Positions 40,398 to 48,523 of a stretch of DNA of 64,000 nucleotides are shown here, piece by piece (the stretch's first letter is position 1; every line of letters starts with the position of its first letter). The position numbers and the translations under genes were made by a program. The stretch spans positions 16,852-80,851 of the forward strand of contig JBBIRA010000006.1 of the NCBI GenBank assembly GCA_037442005.1, in the 5' to 3' direction. The notes beneath the pieces are model-generated. The model searched no databases and was not told where the DNA came from. It saw only the letters and a list, made by a program, of their open reading frames with translations. Source of the stretch: Leptospirillum sp037442005 (lineage in GTDB: Bacteria > Nitrospirota > Leptospirillia > Leptospirillales > Leptospirillaceae).

Positions 40398-40649
40398 ATG
40401 GAAGAGATTATGAAAGAAACAACGACGCTTGACTGCTCCGGGATGATGTGTCCGATGCCGGTATTGAAAACCAGAAAAAAAATAGACGAATTGGCTCCGG
40501 GAGAGATTCTCCTGATGATTTCAACCGACCCGGGGAGCCGACCCGATATGGAGGCATGGACCAAAAAGACAGGCCACGCCCTTTTGAAAACGGAATCGGA
40601 AGAAAAGATCTTCCGTTTTTGGATCCGGAAAGAAAAAGAAGGAAAATAA
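40398..40649 (+). CDS. TusA-family sulfur carrier protein
   Basis: 83 residues. LDCSGMMCPMPVLKTRKKID carries the C-P-x-P motif whose Cys receives persulfide sulfur; the rest (GEILLMISTDPGSRPDMEAW) is the two-layer SirA/TusA fold. TusA proteins relay sulfur to tRNA thiolation, molybdenum cofactor or sulfur oxidation. ATG 40398 has AAGGAG upstream; ATG 40410 is an alternative. It stands alone between a divergent promoter and a convergent ferredoxin gene. Confidence 0.9.
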   Translation: MEEIMKETTTLDCSGMMCPMPVLKTRKKIDELAPGEILLMISTDPGSRPDMEAWTKKTGHALLKTESEEKIFRFWIRKEKEGK

Positions 40650-40693
40650 AAGGAAAAAGAGAGTGAGAAACTGTCTTTCCGGAGGGAGCGGTG

Positions 40694-40726
40694 AATGCCG
40701 CGAAGCAGGAGTTCCTCCGCGGCATT
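40694..40726. terminator. Hairpin between convergent tusA and ferredoxin genes
   Basis: AATGCCGCG (40694-40702) pairs with CGCGGCATT (40718-40726), a nine-base perfect stem with a partly paired loop (AGGA/TCCT). It sits 45 bases after tusA and 20 bases after the ferredoxin stop. No long T-run follows on either strand. Confidence 0.55.
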
Positions 40727-40746
40727 ATAGTATCGCGGCCAGCGGC

Positions 40747-41076
40747 TTACCCGGAACACGGCATGGAAAAGGGTGTCTGGGGTCTTCCAAGTGCCGGAAC
40801 GGAAACAATCAGGTCCGCTGTTCCCATTTCGGTTTGACAGGCAAGCCGGTTGTCGTCCGAAAGCATCATTGCCTTTGAGAGGAATGCCTCTTTCTTGTTC
40901 CGGGGGCTTAAAGACTCTCCCCCTTCCTTGATAATAAGATTACAGGTCCCGCAGGCGGCATTTCCTCCACAGACAAAACCGAACGTGACTCCCTGAGCCA
41001 TCAGGGAGGCCAGGATCAGGGTCCCAGGTTCTATTTCAACAGTTTTATTCAGTTCCGTGATTGTCATCTTAGCCAT
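40747..41076 (-). CDS. 2Fe-2S ferredoxin
   Basis: 109 residues. FVCGGNAACGTCNLII gives C-x5-C-x2-C and RLACQTEM the fourth cysteine, as in plant/adrenodoxin-type 2Fe-2S ferredoxins. The N-terminal ubiquitin-like strand pair (MTITELNKTVEIEPGTLILA) agrees. ATG 41076 has GGAG about ten bases upstream; ATG 41067 would shorten it by three residues. The partner oxidoreductase is not evident. Confidence 0.88.
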   Translation of the reverse strand: MAKMTITELNKTVEIEPGTLILASLMAQGVTFGFVCGGNAACGTCNLIIKEGGESLSPRNKKEAFLSKAMMLSDDNRLACQTEMGTADLIVSVPALGRPQTPFSMPCSG

Positions 41077-41384
41077 TGAATCGAATCTCCGTTATGGGGG
41101 TGCAGGACAGTCCAGAGAATGGGTGACCACCGTTCATCTTGGTGTTTTGGGTTGAACAGGTTGTATGTTGGCTTGACAGGGGCCGCGTTACCAGCGAAAA
41201 AGAGAAGAAATCTCAAGTCTTTCAAATGTCGATGGCCACAACAGGACACAGCGCTACCCTATTCTATGAGTCGAGGGATTCAGAGGTCAACTTTTGTTGT
41301 ACTCAATACAAGAACCTAATAAATATACAAGTTGAATTTATACCGGTGGAGAGCTACCATGGATTATCCGGAAAGGAGAGCCTC
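41077..41384. other. Intergenic region upstream of the bifunctional-nuclease-family gene
   Basis: 308 bases between the divergent ferredoxin and bifunctional-nuclease-family genes. The right end (41285-41340) is AT-rich and holds the promoter at 41294-41322. The plus-strand frame is open across part of it, but no start with a ribosome site is found before 41385. Confidence 0.5.
41294..41322 (+). promoter_or_regulatory. Probable promoter TTGTTG-N17-TAATAA
   Basis: TTGTTG at 41294-41299 and TAATAA at 41317-41322, spacing 17, about 60 bases before the next start codon. The spacer contains a small dyad (TTGTA/TACAA). Confidence 0.5.
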
Positions 41385-41834
41385 ATGCTTGAGTTTGAAG
41401 TTCGTGAAATCATCTTCGACGGGATGACCAAATCTTATATCCTGATCCTTCAGGATCAGGAAAAAGAGCATACCCTTCCGATCTGGATTGGTCCGTTTGA
41501 AGCGCAGTCCATCTCGATGGGAAAGGCCAACCAGGCGCCCGAGCGGCCGCAAACACACGACCTTTTTATCAGTCTTCTGGATCATCTGGATGTGAAAGTT
41601 CTTTCTGTGGTCATTTCGAAAGTGGAGGAGGGGACCTTTTATGCCTCCCTGCACCTTCTTTCGGATGATTCCGAGTTTTCGATTGATGCCCGACCAAGCG
41701 ATGCGATTGCAGTGGCACTGAGGGCCAAGGCCCCGATTTTTGTGAAGGAGGAAATTCTTGACCAGTTGCCGGATGCCCCGGATTTTCGCCAGCTCCTTGA
41801 CCACCCGGAAGAATCGGACAACCCTGAAAGCTAG
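41385..41834 (+). CDS. Bifunctional nuclease family protein (DUF151)
   Basis: 149 residues. MLEFEVREIIFDGMTKSYIL, LPIWIGPFEAQSISMG and SIDARPSDAIAVALRAKAPI are the diagnostic DUF151/BFN segments. Plant and bacterial members have been reported with nuclease activity, but the role in bacteria is unclear. ATG 41385 has AAAGGAGAG upstream. Its last 77 bases overlap the next gene out of frame. Confidence 0.92.
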   Translation: MLEFEVREIIFDGMTKSYILILQDQEKEHTLPIWIGPFEAQSISMGKANQAPERPQTHDLFISLLDHLDVKVLSVVISKVEEGTFYASLHLLSDDSEFSIDARPSDAIAVALRAKAPIFVKEEILDQLPDAPDFRQLLDHPEESDNPES

Positions 41835-42444
41835 GACAAAAACGCTTTCCATTGCGTTGTTTCTGTCGTTCCTGTCGTTTGCCTCCTGCCATAAGACCAT
41901 TAACGATCTTTCTGCGATTGACTGGGTCTCTGCAAAATACAAACCGTCCCAGATTACCCGGGGTGGGTTGGCCGTTCTTCCGGTGGGTGAATCGGAAGGC
42001 AGCCCTGTTGAGAGTCAATGGATCGGAAAAGAGCTCGCCAGCGACCTTTCTGCTGTCTTCGGGAAAGACCGGATTGTCGGTCCCGATGTGGTCCTGGGAT
42101 ATGGAAAAGACAAGACCCTTGCCCCATTACTGAAGATTCTGAAGAAAAAAACGGCGCCGGATACGGTCCGCGGGATCATGGGATTAAACGTCGTCGGAGA
42201 AAAACTGCATGTCCGCTATTTGCTCCAGACCGATATCAGGCTGGCGGAAGTCGCGGGTGGTGCGGAGCATATCAGGATCTTCGGGAGAATCTGGGATACC
42301 AGAAGTGACGAAATTATCTGGAGCGGTTATGGAGAGGCCAGAGGGTATGTATACGGCTTCTTTCCCGCTGTCCCCGCTTCATTTGAGAAGGATGGAGCAA
42401 GGGCCGTTTCGGGATTGGTAAAGGAAATCAGGAAGCCATCCTGA
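41758..42444 (+). CDS. Predicted outer-membrane lipoprotein of unknown function
   Basis: Up to 228 residues. A lipoprotein signal is visible: basic KARTKT, hydrophobic LSIALFLSFLSFASC with the lipobox Cys. After it are ~185 residues (RGGLAVLPVGESEGSP, LLQTDIRLAEVAGGAEHIRI, FGRIWDTRSDEIIWSGYGEA), a pattern seen in uncharacterised envelope lipoproteins. TTG 41758 has AAGGAGG six bases upstream but lies well inside the upstream gene and gives a long n-region; ATG 41773 or a later TTG (~41858) could also serve. The hairpin after it is shared with lpxC. Confidence 0.7.
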   Translation: MTSCRMPRIFASSLTTRKNRTTLKARTKTLSIALFLSFLSFASCHKTINDLSAIDWVSAKYKPSQITRGGLAVLPVGESEGSPVESQWIGKELASDLSAVFGKDRIVGPDVVLGYGKDKTLAPLLKILKKKTAPDTVRGIMGLNVVGEKLHVRYLLQTDIRLAEVAGGAEHIRIFGRIWDTRSDEIIWSGYGEARGYVYGFFPAVPASFEKDGARAVSGLVKEIRKPS

Positions 42445-42468
42445 AAGATTGAAAAGAAGGGAAAGAAC

Positions 42469-42500
42469 CACCCGGATCCTGTTTTTTCGGGATCCGGGTG
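42469..42500. terminator. Bidirectional terminator between lipoprotein gene and lpxC
   Basis: CACCCGGATCC (42469-42479) pairs perfectly with GGATCCGGGTG (42490-42500), an 11-base stem with a T-rich ten-base loop. It lies eight bases from the lpxC stop and 24 from the lipoprotein stop. Confidence 0.7.
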
Positions 42501-42507
42501 AATGTGA

Positions 42508-43416
42508 TCAAGCCCAGTGGAGAGCCAGCTCCATGGAAGATTCCTGGCAGACAGGCTCAGCATCCCACTCAACCAAAAGATTTTCCCTCAGCAGATGGGT
42601 AAGAAATTGGGTATGAAATGCATGGCCTCCGCGCCGAACGGTAAATTTTCCGATAATGGGGGCGCCGGCCAATCTCATGTCACCGAGAAAGTCCAGGATC
42701 TTGTGGCGCACGAACTCATTCTCGAAGGTCTGTGATTCGGGATTTAAAAGGCCTTTTTCTCCATAAACCAAGGCATTCTGTAAGGAACCCCCTTTCGCAA
42801 GACCAGCCGCCTGCATTTTTTCCACATCAGAAGCAAAACAGAACGTTTTCGAAGGAGCAATCTCCTGCTGAAAACGGTGTTTCGTCAACCGGAATGAATA
42901 GTCCTGTACGAGCTTCCCGTAAAAATCAATTTCATAGTGTACTTCGAACTGGGAAGAAGGTTCGGCGTGGATTTCCTTGTTCCCATGGGTGAAGGTCACG
43001 GGTTGACGAAGGGAGAAAAGCCGGGCCGGTGCGTTTTGCTCTGTGATGCCCGCTTTTCTGAAGGCCTGGATGAAAGCGATGGCGCTTCCGTCGAGAATCG
43101 GGAGCTCCGGACCTGAGAGGGAAACAATCAGGTTATCAAGGTAGAGCCCGGTCGCCGATGAAAGGAGGTGCTCGACTGTCTGGACTTCAGCCCCGTCCTC
43201 GACCAGAACGGTGGAGAGGACGGACTGAGTTGAAGACACATTCCGGACGGTCGCCTGTACCGGTTTTCCGCCGAGATCTTCCCGGATAAAGACAATGCCT
43301 GTATTGACCGGTGCAGGGTGAATCGCTGCCGTGGCGGAGAGTCCGCGGTGCAAACCGACCCCTTCAAGGGTCACTGATTCTTTCAATGTGCGTTGGTTTC
43401 GGACTGTTCCACTCAT
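42508..43416 (-). CDS. lpxC: UDP-3-O-acyl-N-acetylglucosamine deacetylase
   Basis: 302 residues. Evidence: RTLKESVTLEGVGLHRGLSA, TVEHLLSSATGLYLDNLIVS (zinc His), LSGPELPILDGSAIAFIQAF, APSKTFCFASDVEKMQAAGL and FVRHKILDFLGDMRLAGAPI (H-K-x-x-D zinc motif). It is the committed step of lipid A synthesis, so the host has LPS. ATG 43416 has GGAG upstream. Standalone gene on the minus strand. Confidence 0.96.
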   Translation of the reverse strand: MSGTVRNQRTLKESVTLEGVGLHRGLSATAAIHPAPVNTGIVFIREDLGGKPVQATVRNVSSTQSVLSTVLVEDGAEVQTVEHLLSSATGLYLDNLIVSLSGPELPILDGSAIAFIQAFRKAGITEQNAPARLFSLRQPVTFTHGNKEIHAEPSSQFEVHYEIDFYGKLVQDYSFRLTKHRFQQEIAPSKTFCFASDVEKMQAAGLAKGGSLQNALVYGEKGLLNPESQTFENEFVRHKILDFLGDMRLAGAPIIGKFTVRRGGHAFHTQFLTHLLRENLLVEWDAEPVCQESSMELALHWA

Positions 43417-43612
43417 GAGAGGCTCCTTCCATTGTATTTTCTGGCTCTATGAAAAGCACTTTCCATGCCAGAAGAAATGGAAGGGGAGGGATGGTCCGAA
43501 GATCCTTGATCCATCGGACTTGTCCGTTCCCCTTAGGAGTCTTATCGGAAAGGATTTTCGGGAAAATAGAGTGACGGGGTTGCGACATCTGTCGCATTCC
43601 CGTCACAGTCGG

Positions 43613-43918
43613 TCAGGGAATGTCAGCCGGAGGATGGGTGAACATGGTGATGATGGGAATGGCTCCGACAAAGGAGAAGAAAGAGATGAAGATGAAGATC
43701 AGGGTGATGAAAAGCCAGGTCGGAATCTTGAAATCCTGACGGTTCTGATACTGTTTTCTGAGAACAAAAAAGAAAAAAGTGAGGAAAAAAAGAAGGGCCA
43801 CCGTGGCGGCGCCCTTCATGAGTGGATCCTGGACTGTATAGAGAATCCAGGAAATCAGGACAGTGATCAGTGTCGGAATGACCACACGGAGAAAAAGACG
43901 GTTTTCAAGAGGCTTCAT
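43613..43918 (-). CDS. Small multi-span membrane protein, unknown function
   Basis: 101 residues with three hydrophobic segments (VVIPTLITVLISWILYTVQD, ATVALLFFLTFFFFVLR, LFITLIFIFISFFSFVGAIP). No motif or family is recognised. It begins 12 bases after the PEP carboxylase stop on the same strand, so the two are probably co-transcribed. The ATG has AGGAGTC upstream. Confidence 0.6.
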   Translation of the reverse strand: MKPLENRLFLRVVIPTLITVLISWILYTVQDPLMKGAATVALLFFLTFFFFVLRKQYQNRQDFKIPTWLFITLIFIFISFFSFVGAIPIITMFTHPPADIP

Positions 43919-43930
43919 GCTGACTCCTGT

Positions 43931-45499
43931 TTACCCGATTGATTTTCGGAGAATGGCCGCATCCTGCAGGTAGGGAGTGATGTTCTTGTTCTCCTGCAGC
44001 AGGAAATAGGTGCTTGAAACGATATTCCGGTGAAGGTAATGGTCGATAGTCACGGGACCGAGATCCATCCGGAAATAGCTTTCAGCGATGGAAATGTCCT
44101 GGGAGATCATCTCCCAGGCTGAATTACCGGCGCCCAAAAAGCGGAGATTTTCCCTGTTCAGGTAAAACCCGGCTTGCCGGACATCTTCCTTGAGGGACGG
44201 ACAGAAGGTGGAGAGGTAATCCTCCAGTCCTTCCTTGATCGCCTGATTGATCCCTCTTCCCAGGGAAATAAGTTCGGGAGGGATTCCGAGGGAGTAAAGA
44301 GCCGCCGTAAATCCAATCGCCCGGGGGAGTCTTTTTTGGCCGATTCCACGGGAATAGCCAAAAAGACCGATGTGCAAACGCCGTTCCCGTCGGGAAGGGA
44401 TGTGTTCCGAGACCAGATTGATGGTATCGGCGATCTCCTCAACTGTTTTCTGGTAGATCTCGGAAAAAATGGTCGCAAGCCGCTCTCCTGCCTTGATCTC
44501 CTTCTCCGTATAGGACAGGGGGGTGGTAAAAGGAAGAGTTCGGTTCAGGAGGTGGACCGATTCCCGGACTTTCTCCAGAGGGTAATCGTAGCGGAAAGCG
44601 GACTGGAGCGTGACGGTGCGGACTCCCGGATAATTATCGACAAACTGGGGGATGGTATTGGGCGATAGCCCTCCCCTGAAGGGAAGGGATCCCACCCCCA
44701 TGATGGGGTAGATCCCGATACCGGATTCTTTTCCGAACCTGTAGTATTCCGACAGGGCCACCTTGGCGGCGATGGTTGCCGGAATGAATCCCGCGTTCAG
44801 GGCGGGATCCGACCGGGCAATGAACGGACGCATATAAGGAGGAGGTGCTCCGTACTCCTTCTGGTGGATCTCGGCATATTCCTGGAGAATGTTGTGTGAA
44901 GCGGTCAGCTGGGGAACCCCTTCGATCAGGGGGATCACCTGAAGATAGGAGGAGTCGCCCTCGTGGTCACTGGGCGTTTCATCGAAAAGCTGGCTTTTGA
45001 GCCGGGCGATTTTCTGAAAGGTTGTTTTCAGGTGAAGCATTTTCTGGGCTTCGTCTGTCATGGGCAGAATGACTTCGTAAACCGGGGGGGAGTTCAGTCC
45101 GAGGTCCCGGGCAAGGTCCGCAAAGGTCAGGATGCCGATATAGGCCCTTGCGATCCGGTAGCCTTTTTCATACCAGATGTTGGGAAGCCTGAAAGTCAGA
45201 AAGACATCTTTTCCCAGCTGATTTTTCTGGAAATAGTTAAAGTAGGAGGAGAACAGCTTGTCGACAACGCCTTCATCCACATATTTCCCTTCCCAGTCCC
45301 ACATGTATTCCTGGCAACCGATATCGGTATAGCTCCGGTAGCATTCTTCGAGTTCGTCGAGCGTGCTGATGAAGGCTTCACCGTTTGCTTTCCAATAAGG
45401 GGCGCTGGCGTTATCCGGATGCTGTGTCGCCATGGTGGTGGGAATTTTCCGGTCCAGAAAGGACTGGTGATGAATAGGGTTCAGGATGTGATCGGGCAA
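43931..45499 (-). CDS. ppcA: Phosphoenolpyruvate carboxylase, archaeal type
   Basis: 522 residues, half the length of the usual bacterial enzyme and matching the archaeal-type PpcA family. Segments: TMATQHPDNASAPYWKANGE, YMWDWEGKYVDEGVVDKLF, FLTFRLPNIWYEKGYRIARA, ILPMTDEAQKML, RPFIARSDPALNAGFIPATI and FRYDYPLEKVRESVHLL. It makes oxaloacetate from PEP and bicarbonate. TTG 45499 is chosen since AAGGAG lies six bases upstream; a TTG at 45514 is possible. In a reductive-TCA autotroph it would refill C4 acids. Confidence 0.9.
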   Translation of the reverse strand: MPDHILNPIHHQSFLDRKIPTTMATQHPDNASAPYWKANGEAFISTLDELEECYRSYTDIGCQEYMWDWEGKYVDEGVVDKLFSSYFNYFQKNQLGKDVFLTFRLPNIWYEKGYRIARAYIGILTFADLARDLGLNSPPVYEVILPMTDEAQKMLHLKTTFQKIARLKSQLFDETPSDHEGDSSYLQVIPLIEGVPQLTASHNILQEYAEIHQKEYGAPPPYMRPFIARSDPALNAGFIPATIAAKVALSEYYRFGKESGIGIYPIMGVGSLPFRGGLSPNTIPQFVDNYPGVRTVTLQSAFRYDYPLEKVRESVHLLNRTLPFTTPLSYTEKEIKAGERLATIFSEIYQKTVEEIADTINLVSEHIPSRRERRLHIGLFGYSRGIGQKRLPRAIGFTAALYSLGIPPELISLGRGINQAIKEGLEDYLSTFCPSLKEDVRQAGFYLNRENLRFLGAGNSAWEMISQDISIAESYFRMDLGPVTIDHYLHRNIVSSTYFLLQENKNITPYLQDAAILRKSIG

Positions 45500-45526
45500 T
45501 AGAGTCTCCTTCAATAAAAAGGCTGA

Positions 45527-46069
45527 TCAACGAAGGATCAACAGGCCAAAAATGTTCTGGAGGACCGCCGCCCATAAAAGAACGAAAATCCCTAAAAGGA
45601 CATTGATATTCCGCAGGAGGCTCACGCGCCGTCTGAGTCCTGTTTTCTGGACTTCGAGCTCATCGATCATCCGGGGATCGGAGGTCGTTTCCAGTTGCTT
45701 CAGGGAAAGCGTGCGGATTTCTCCGGACATTTTGGCGGTCAGAATGCCCAGGATGCCGATGGCGCCCACAAATCCCAGCTTCAGGAGCCAGAAGGTCTCA
45801 TAGGAGTTCCGGTAAGGGAACACCATGTTTTCCAGCGAGACGAGGCGATCGAAGATGACAAAGGCACCGGTAATGATCAAAAGAGCCATGCTGACCCAAA
45901 AGACAGGCAGATAAAAGTCAGAGGCTTTCTTTGCCAGTTTTCCCCGGACAGCCGGATCAATTCCGGACAGGAGGGGAGAGAGGACAAAAAGCTGAAGAAC
46001 CATTCCGCCGACAAGGGCGGCTGCCCCTACAAGATGCAACCACCGTATGAAAGTGATCGTTACAAACAT
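45527..46069 (-). CDS. CopD-like integral membrane protein
   Basis: 180 residues, four or so helices. It starts FVTITFIRWLHLVGAAALVG and has LPVFWVSMALLIITGAFVIF and FWLLKLGFVGAIGILGILTA, which recall the CopD/DUF2269-like membrane family (often haem- or copper-linked). ATG 46069 has GGGAGC six bases upstream; a longer frame to 46228 has no hydrophobic or conserved N-terminus. It precedes the PEP carboxylase by 27 bases on the same strand. Function is unknown. Confidence 0.6.
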   Translation of the reverse strand: MFVTITFIRWLHLVGAAALVGGMVLQLFVLSPLLSGIDPAVRGKLAKKASDFYLPVFWVSMALLIITGAFVIFDRLVSLENMVFPYRNSYETFWLLKLGFVGAIGILGILTAKMSGEIRTLSLKQLETTSDPRMIDELEVQKTGLRRRVSLLRNINVLLGIFVLLWAAVLQNIFGLLILR

Positions 46070-46319
46070 TGCTGGCTCCCAGAAGGTGTTGTCGATGCCG
46101 GATCCAAAGGAAAAGAAAAAGGCCGGAAGCCTTTCCGGGGAAACGGCGTACATGCGGCCCATGCCGAGCCCGGGCAACAGCGGTGGCCGGTTTTCCCATT
46201 TTAAGTTCCTGACAGTTGAGTGTATCATAAGAGATGACTTGATCGATATCCTTGACTTGTTCGAACGCTTTTAGAGCAAGCTTGTGTAGCTATGTCCGTA
46301 TTGTCCGGAAAGGGAGGAA

Positions 46320-47102
46320 ATGAGGGATTTGTCAATAGTCCGATCGGTGGGGAGGTCAGCCGTTGAGCAGGTTCGCCCCCTGATACGGGCCGGGTTTGAG
46401 CGGAGGCTTGCGATCTCGTACAAAAATGAGATGGACCTGGTGACAGAGATTGATCTGGCTTCCGAAAAGGGAATTGTTTCCGTCATCGAATCGGTTTTCC
46501 CCGATGATGGCATTCTGGGTGAAGAAGGGGGGGAAGTTCGTTCAGATGCTGCTTGCCGCTGGGTGATTGATCCGCTGGACGGAACCACCAACTTCGCCCA
46601 TCATTTTCCGTTTTTTTGTATTTCCATCGGGTTTGAGGTGAACGGAGTCCTGCAGTATGGAATCGTTCACGATCCGATCCGGGGGCAAACGTTCGAAGCG
46701 GAGCTGGGAAAAGGGGCGACCCTTGATGGGGGGCCTTTGTCGGTTTCCCTGACGCACCCGTTGCAGGCGGCTCTCCTGTGCACAGGATTTGCCGCGGCGC
46801 GGAGAGAGGATCCGGCCCGGAACAATATGGAGTTTTTCAACCGGTTCTGGAAAAAGTGCCATGGAATCCGCCGTACGGGGTCGGCGGCGCTGGACCTGTG
46901 TTATGTGGCGATGGGTGCTCTGGACGGATTCTGGGAGCTCGGTCTGTCCCCCTGGGATACGGCGGCGGGAAGCCTGATCGTTCGCGAAGCAGGGGGATCC
47001 GTGACCGATTGTCAGGGGAACCCCCACTCCCTGACCAGCCCCTGTATTGTGGCGTCCAATGGACTTGTACACGAAGAGATGGTTTCGATCCTGACCGCGT
47101 AA
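46320..47102 (+). CDS. Inositol-1-monophosphatase family protein (SuhB-like)
   Basis: 260 residues. Metal motifs: DLVTEIDLASEKGIV, ILGEEGGE, WVIDPLDGTTNFAHHFPFF and LSPWDTAAGSLIVREAGG. The family hydrolyses inositol phosphate, related sugar phosphates or 3'-phosphoadenosine phosphates, and SuhB also acts in rRNA transcription; sequence alone does not separate these. ATG 46320 follows GGGAGG closely. It converges on the M50 protease gene with an 8-base gap. Confidence 0.9.
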   Translation: MRDLSIVRSVGRSAVEQVRPLIRAGFERRLAISYKNEMDLVTEIDLASEKGIVSVIESVFPDDGILGEEGGEVRSDAACRWVIDPLDGTTNFAHHFPFFCISIGFEVNGVLQYGIVHDPIRGQTFEAELGKGATLDGGPLSVSLTHPLQAALLCTGFAAARREDPARNNMEFFNRFWKKCHGIRRTGSAALDLCYVAMGALDGFWELGLSPWDTAAGSLIVREAGGSVTDCQGNPHSLTSPCIVASNGLVHEEMVSILTA

Positions 47103-47110
47103 GATGCTTT

Positions 47111-47998
47111 CTATCCGGTTTTCATGGGGGAAGGGACGAAGATCAGCACTTCGATCGCCAGGAGGAGCCATCCCAGCTTTTTCCTTCCGGGGGAGAGTTC
47201 CGCCTCTTCGGGGAGGACAGGGGGATGACCCGGTCCCATGAGCAACAGCAGAATGGCCCAGACAATCCAGCCCCGCCATTCTTCCCACCCCAGAATCAGC
47301 AGAACGGACAGGATGACCGGCCGGATCGACCGGTGCGTTTTTTCCCCGAGCGAGGCATAAAATACGTGGCCTCCATCGAGCTGCCCCGCCGGAATGAGGT
47401 TGAGTGAGGTGATCAACAGTCCCATCCAGCCGGCAAAGGCCACCGGAGACAGAACCAGTTCTCCGTGAGGGGCACCCGGACCGAACAGGAACCCGATTGC
47501 CTTAAAGAGAAGCGATTCTCCGAGTTCGAGCTGTCCGCCGCCAGCGGGGGGAAGCGTCTGGACGACCGTTGAGCCGTGAACCCCCAGAATCAGGGCAACA
47601 ACAGACGGAATGAGCCCCGCAATCGGACCCGCCGAAGCGATGTCAAACAGGGTGTTCGCGGATGTGGGTGATGGCGGGGTCCGGATGATCGCACCAAAGG
47701 TTCCAATGAGTGTGGGCGCTGGAATGAAGTAAGGCCAACTCGTGGGAACGCCGTACCGCCGGGCGACCAGATAATGACCCGCTTCGTGGAGGGTCAGGAT
47801 GGACATGAGCGTGAAGGAGAAAGGAAACCCCGAAACGAACCCTCCCGGAAAATCCAGCGGGTTCTTTCCGGCCAGCATGGCCCCTGCGGCCGTTGTCGTC
47901 ACCCAGGTCAACCCATACAGGACAGCCGGCAGAATACTCCTCTTAGGGCGGGGCGGACTGCCTGTTTCGCTGTCGGGAACCTCCGGCAACGGGTTCAT
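47111..47998 (-). CDS. M50-family membrane metalloprotease (site-2 protease type)
   Basis: 295 residues with about seven helices. SILTLHEAGHYLVARRYGVP has the HExxH zinc site, and LNLIPAGQLDGGHVFYASLG the third ligand region (N-x-x-P-x-x-x-L-D-G). The segment ASAGPIAGLIPSVVALILG is the central family loop. There is no PDZ domain, so it resembles the large group of uncharacterised M50 proteases (SREBP/FtsH-ARATH-type). The ATG overlaps the stop of the upstream small membrane gene (ATGA). Confidence 0.88.
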   Translation of the reverse strand: MNPLPEVPDSETGSPPRPKRSILPAVLYGLTWVTTTAAGAMLAGKNPLDFPGGFVSGFPFSFTLMSILTLHEAGHYLVARRYGVPTSWPYFIPAPTLIGTFGAIIRTPPSPTSANTLFDIASAGPIAGLIPSVVALILGVHGSTVVQTLPPAGGGQLELGESLLFKAIGFLFGPGAPHGELVLSPVAFAGWMGLLITSLNLIPAGQLDGGHVFYASLGEKTHRSIRPVILSVLLILGWEEWRGWIVWAILLLLMGPGHPPVLPEEAELSPGRKKLGWLLLAIEVLIFVPSPMKTG

Positions 47999-48324
47999 TC
48001 CTCAGGAAAGTGTCCCGGCCTGTTTCTTCTTTTTCTGGGTCGTACCATCATGACGTAGTAGATGACGTAGAATCCGATCCCCAGATAGGCCGCTCCCGCG
48101 ACGGTCCCGTAATCCACCCAGGCCCGTGTATGGGTTTTGTTCAGGAACGTGGCAGGGTGGTTGGTCGGGGCATGACGGTCCCCGAACAGCGGAAGGGAGA
48201 GGATCAGGGCCACACCGTAGACGATCGCGGTGAGGATCATCATCCAGTAAGGAATGGGGCCCTGGGATTTTTGCAGATCTTTTCCAACTTCCGACCGCTG
48301 GAAAGTCCGTGGGTCTTCGCTCAT
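47995..48324 (-). CDS. Two-span membrane protein, unknown function
   Basis: 109 residues: soluble N-terminus, helix 1 (YWMMILTAIVYGVALILSLP), a loop with several His and Asn (GDRHAPTNHPATFLNKTHTR), helix 2 (TVAGAAYLGIGFYVIYYVMM) and a basic tail. No family is recognised. ATG 48324 has GGAGG six bases upstream. It is translationally coupled to the M50 protease, so it may be its partner or a target. Confidence 0.65.
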   Translation of the reverse strand: MSEDPRTFQRSEVGKDLQKSQGPIPYWMMILTAIVYGVALILSLPLFGDRHAPTNHPATFLNKTHTRAWVDYGTVAGAAYLGIGFYVIYYVMMVRPRKRRNRPGHFPEE

Positions 48325-48417
48325 TTGATTCCTCCTGAAGATCTATCATACCAGCACCCGGAAGGATGGGAAAGATCAAATCGACCGAACACGGATTCCC
48401 CTTCCAGATCTCTTCCT

Positions 48418-48447
48418 CCGGCACCGGCACCGGCTCCGGCACCGGCA
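48418..48447. repeat. Five tandem CCGGCA hexamers
   Basis: Five copies of a six-base unit, four CCGGCA and one CCGGCT, followed directly by a run of seven A. It lies in the divergent gap before the polyprenyl synthase gene, outside any supported coding sequence. Such short repeats can change copy number by slippage. Confidence 0.7.
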
Positions 48448-48523
48448 AAAAAAGAAACATCTCCGGTTTTTTCTCAGGTGGCCCGATTGACAAGTTCTCG
48501 CGAAAAGCCTTAATTTATATCGC

